In this document: positions 5,552-8,056 of the stretch, one piece after another
How positions within the stretch are numbered: position 1 is the first letter of the stretch
Layout: each line of letters starts with the position of its first letter
Origin: CAZIRO01 sp964541595
Lineage (GTDB): Bacteria; Acidobacteriota; HRBIN11
DNA: 8,056 nucleotides
Direction of reading: 5' to 3'
Assembly (NCBI GenBank): GCA_964541595.1
Contig: CAZIRO010000132.1
Location: forward strand, 1-8,056
Position numbers and translations under genes: made by a program
Notes under the pieces: model-generated
What the model was told of the DNA's origin: nothing
Databases searched by the model: none
What the model saw: the letters and a program-made list of their open reading frames with translations, nothing else

Positions 5552-7916
5552 AGCGGCATCGTCTTCCTCGGTCTCCAGGGCCGATACCGGCGGGACATCC
5601 CCCGGACGGATGTCCCTGTTTCGATGGTTTGTCGTTTTCTGCTGGATCCTCTCGATCGTACTGGGGGCCGTCGTCGGGCTGGCGTTTACTTCCGTATCCC
5701 CGTTGACCACGCGGGTGCGCGAACTCGAGCACTGGCGGATCAGTATGCCCTCGGTGGTGTATGACCGGGACGGGAACGTTATCCATGAATTCTCGGTACA
5801 GCGGCGCATACTCGTGGAACGGTACGAAGATATCCCACCGCTTCTGCGCGGAGCGATCATTGCCGTTGAAGACGATGATTTTTTTATCCACCCGGGGATT
5901 AACCCCTTGAGTATTCTGCGTGCAGCCATTCAAAACCTGCGTGCCGGCCGCATCGTTCAGGGTGGCTCGACGATCACGCAACAACTCGCAAAAATGGCGT
6001 TTCTCACACCGGAACGCACGCTGGACCGCAAGATCAAGGAGTTCTTTCTGGCACTGCAAATCGAGAAACATTTCAGCAAACAGGAAATCTTTCTGCACTA
6101 CTATAACAACGTATACCTCGGACACGGGGTTTACGGATTCGAGGCTGCCGCGCGTTTTTATTTCGGTAAACCGGCGAGGGATCTGTTGCCGGAGGAGGCG
6201 GCACTCCTGGCCGGTCTGGTGCGGGCGCCGGCACGTTACTCCCCCTATCTGGCTCCTGCGAAGGCACTGGCACGCCGGAACTACTGTCTGCGGCGCATGT
6301 TAAAGGAAAAGGTCATCCCTCCGGAGGTCTACCAGAAAGCCGTACAACAACCGATCCGTGTCGTGCACCATCGGGAAAAACCGATCTTTGCTCCGTATTT
6401 TATTGAGGAAATCCGCCGATATGTGGAGAAAAAATACGGCTATGACGCCCTGTACCATCAGGGACTGCGGATCTACACGACACTGGATCAGACGGCCCAG
6501 ACCATTGCGGAACGCGCGTTGCGCAATGGGTTGTACCTGCTCGCACGTCGGCAACCCTGGAACGGTCCACTGCGGAACGTTTTACAGGACGCGAAAGCCC
6601 CGGTCGATCTGGAAACGATCACGCTTCCGGAGTGGCCGGACCGGATCCCCCTGGGCACCCGGTGGCCGGTGCTGATCACGGAAGTCCAGCGCACGCAGGT
6701 ACGGTACCGCATCGGAGGATACCATGGCACCTGGACCTTACGGGACATCCGGTCGGTGCTGCACACCCGGGATCTGCGGCGGGTACTGCACCCCGGGGAC
6801 GTCGTCATGGCGAAAATCATTGACGTCGATCTGAAACATGCCCGCGCTCGCGCGGAAATTGAAAACGTCCCCGTGGTGGAAGGCGCTTTCGTGGCGCTCG
6901 ATGCCCTGACCGGAGAGGTCCGTGCAATGGTCGGTGGATTCGATTTCCGCCGCAGCCAGTTCAATCGTGTGACGCAGGCATACCGCCAGGTGGGGTCCGC
7001 GTTCAAACCGTTCGTATGGACGGCCGCCATCGAGTCGGGGATGTCATTAAGCACGCCGATCGAGGACGCCCCGTTTTCTTACGAAGATCCGCGCACGCAC
7101 GTGATCTGGGAACCCGGGAATTTTGACAACAAATTCCTGGGCACGCTGACGTTACGTCGGGCACTGGAATTTTCTCGCAATACCGTTGCCGCCCGCCTGA
7201 TCACCCACGTCGGCATCGATCGGGTGATCGATGTGGCGCGCCGTGCCGGGATTACATCCCCGATTCCACCGTACCCCTCGATCGCGCTCGGCACGATGTC
7301 CCTGACGCCGCTGGAGATCACCGCTGCATATGCGGTTTTTGCCAACGGCGGTATGCGCGTACGGCCGTACTGGATCCGGCGGATCGAAGACCGATTCGGA
7401 CGCCCGCTGGAGGTACACACACCCGATCTGGAACCGGCACTCGATCCCGCCACGGCGTTCATCATCACGTGGGCTTTGCGCGGGGTCACCCAGCGTGGAA
7501 CCGCCGCACATCTTGCCCGGTCCCTGCCGTTCGATGTCGCCGGTAAGACCGGCACAACAGACGAGTTTACCAACGCGTGGTTCATCGGGTTTACCACAGA
7601 ACTCGTGGCCGGCGTATGGGTGGGATTCGATGAGCCGAAACGTCTGGGGAAAAACGAGACCGGAGGCCACGCCGCGCTTCCCATCTGGGTCGACTTCATG
7701 AAGACGTACTATACGGAACGACCCGCGCCCCCCGGATTCGAACGTCCCGCCACCGTGGTGATGCTTCCCGTGGATTACTATACGGGACTCCGGGCATCTC
7801 CGGAGTGTCCCCGTATTATCTTAGAGGCGTTCCGTCCCGGCACGGAACCGCTGGAATACTGCAGCGTGTACAAACATCAACCGTTTCTGGAATCGGCGAC
7901 CGTGACGGGACACTGA
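5532..7916 (+). CDS. mrcA: Class A penicillin-binding protein 1A (bifunctional peptidoglycan glycosyltransferase/transpeptidase)
   Basis: A 794-residue inner-membrane enzyme that polymerises lipid II into glycan strands and cross-links the stem peptides in the periplasm. A basic cytoplasmic tail (1-26) precedes one transmembrane helix (about 32-52). The GT51 domain contains the catalytic glutamate E113 in EDDDFFIHPG, then G144-G-S-T-I-T-Q-Q151, RKIKEFFLALQIE and the block around YYNNVYLG. An insert of roughly residues 330-440, where PBP1A proteins carry an OB-like domain, separates the two catalytic domains. The transpeptidase has all three active-site motifs: S489-A-F-K492, S548-R-N550 and K672-T-G-T675. 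The length is typical for PBP1A. All catalytic residues are present, so it should be active and beta-lactam-sensitive in principle. The start is supported by the AGAGGAG site. The gene begins within the end of the binding-protein gene and faces an opposing gene downstream. Confidence 0.97.
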   Translation: MKRSRRKAASSSSVSRADTGGTSPGRMSLFRWFVVFCWILSIVLGAVVGLAFTSVSPLTTRVRELEHWRISMPSVVYDRDGNVIHEFSVQRRILVERYEDIPPLLRGAIIAVEDDDFFIHPGINPLSILRAAIQNLRAGRIVQGGSTITQQLAKMAFLTPERTLDRKIKEFFLALQIEKHFSKQEIFLHYYNNVYLGHGVYGFEAAARFYFGKPARDLLPEEAALLAGLVRAPARYSPYLAPAKALARRNYCLRRMLKEKVIPPEVYQKAVQQPIRVVHHREKPIFAPYFIEEIRRYVEKKYGYDALYHQGLRIYTTLDQTAQTIAERALRNGLYLLARRQPWNGPLRNVLQDAKAPVDLETITLPEWPDRIPLGTRWPVLITEVQRTQVRYRIGGYHGTWTLRDIRSVLHTRDLRRVLHPGDVVMAKIIDVDLKHARARAEIENVPVVEGAFVALDALTGEVRAMVGGFDFRRSQFNRVTQAYRQVGSAFKPFVWTAAIESGMSLSTPIEDAPFSYEDPRTHVIWEPGNFDNKFLGTLTLRRALEFSRNTVAARLITHVGIDRVIDVARRAGITSPIPPYPSIALGTMSLTPLEITAAYAVFANGGMRVRPYWIRRIEDRFGRPLEVHTPDLEPALDPATAFIITWALRGVTQRGTAAHLARSLPFDVAGKTGTTDEFTNAWFIGFTTELVAGVWVGFDEPKRLGKNETGGHAALPIWVDFMKTYYTERPAPPGFERPATVVMLPVDYYTGLRASPECPRIILEAFRPGTEPLEYCSVYKHQPFLESATVTGH

Positions 7917-7934
7917 CCGTTTGCGCGGGCGAAA

Positions 7935-7964
7935 CGCCCGGCCCCGTCGGAACGGGACCGGGCG
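7935..7964. terminator. Strong GC hairpin between convergent genes (probable bidirectional terminator)
   Basis: Bases 7935-7947 pair with 7952-7964: 12 base pairs with one C-A mismatch and the four-base loop CGGA. A smaller hairpin (CGGGC 7926-7930 with GCCCG 7936-7940) competes for the same bases. The structure lies 18 bp after the PBP1A stop and 9 bp beyond the stop of the opposing gene, so it could serve both. Neither strand has a T run after it. Confidence 0.55.
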
Positions 7965-7973
7965 CAGTACGGT

Positions 7974-8056
7974 TTACGGATAAATGCCCCGGATCTGGGT
8001 TGCACGGGCAACCCGCTCCATCGCCAACACGTCCGCCGCCCGACGCCGGTTGACCC
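7974..8056 (-). CDS. C-terminal end of an unidentified protein (truncated by window)
   Basis: On the minus strand a frame runs open from the window edge to TAA at 7976-7974 and encodes 26 full codons, ending with DVLAMERVARATQIRGIYP. The composition (alternating hydrophobic, charged and Ala residues) looks like a real helical C-terminus, the position directly beyond a shared hairpin fits a convergent gene, and the window has no other explanation for this stretch. I do not recognise the family. Only the last 26 residues are visible, so this is a tentative call. Confidence 0.5.
   Translation of the reverse strand, partial: VNRRRAADVLAMERVARATQIRGIYP

Noticed and set aside
6488..7699. Long antisense open frames opposite PBP1A
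   Set aside because: They are Arg/Ser/Pro-rich shadows of a high-GC coding strand, with no recognisable domains or start signals.
1..8056. CRISPR arrays, tRNA or rRNA genes, transposases, integrases or attachment sites
   Set aside because: No periodic repeats, cloverleaf sequence or recombinase motifs were seen in the readable sequence.

Overview
The window is a draft fragment of a bacterial chromosome, most likely from a Gram-negative (diderm) lineage. It carries a class A penicillin-binding protein of the PBP1A type with an inserted OB-like region, an RNase E/G family enzyme and a periplasmic-binding-protein fold protein. A run of exactly 100 N (4370-4469) shows the sequence is scaffolded, perhaps from a metagenome. 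The host genes are GC-rich (spot counts about 53-68%). The species cannot be named from the sequence alone.

Layout. (1) 1-610: the 3' end of a subtilisin-family (S8) serine protease, followed by a GC-rich hairpin. (2) 761-2702: a lower-GC two-gene cassette on the + strand. It encodes a permuted, m4C-type DNA methyltransferase and, overlapping it by 8 bp, a MjaI-family restriction endonuclease. Together they look like a type II restriction-modification system predicted to act on CTAG. (3) 2689-4176, minus strand: ribonuclease G, whose 3' end overlaps the endonuclease gene tail-to-tail by 14 bp. (4) 4177-4585: a divergent non-coding region holding the assembly gap. (5) 4586-7916, + strand: a two-gene unit of an orphan cobalamin/iron-chelate-type substrate-binding protein and PBP1A, overlapping by 20 bp. 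(6) 7917-8056: a strong hairpin and the last codons of an unidentified gene on the minus strand.

The most notable object is the restriction-modification cassette. The methyltransferase carries about 100 extra C-terminal residues that read as a staphylococcal-nuclease-like (SNase/TNase) OB fold. The positions of its catalytic and calcium-binding residues are nearly all substituted, which suggests a DNA-binding accessory domain rather than a nuclease. The presumed target CTAG does not occur once in about 7.96 kb of readable sequence, whereas roughly 30 would be expected by chance. A perfect 10-bp palindrome overlaps the -10 element of the cassette's promoter and could be an operator. The rest of the window is ordinary housekeeping: RNA processing and decay, and cell-wall synthesis.
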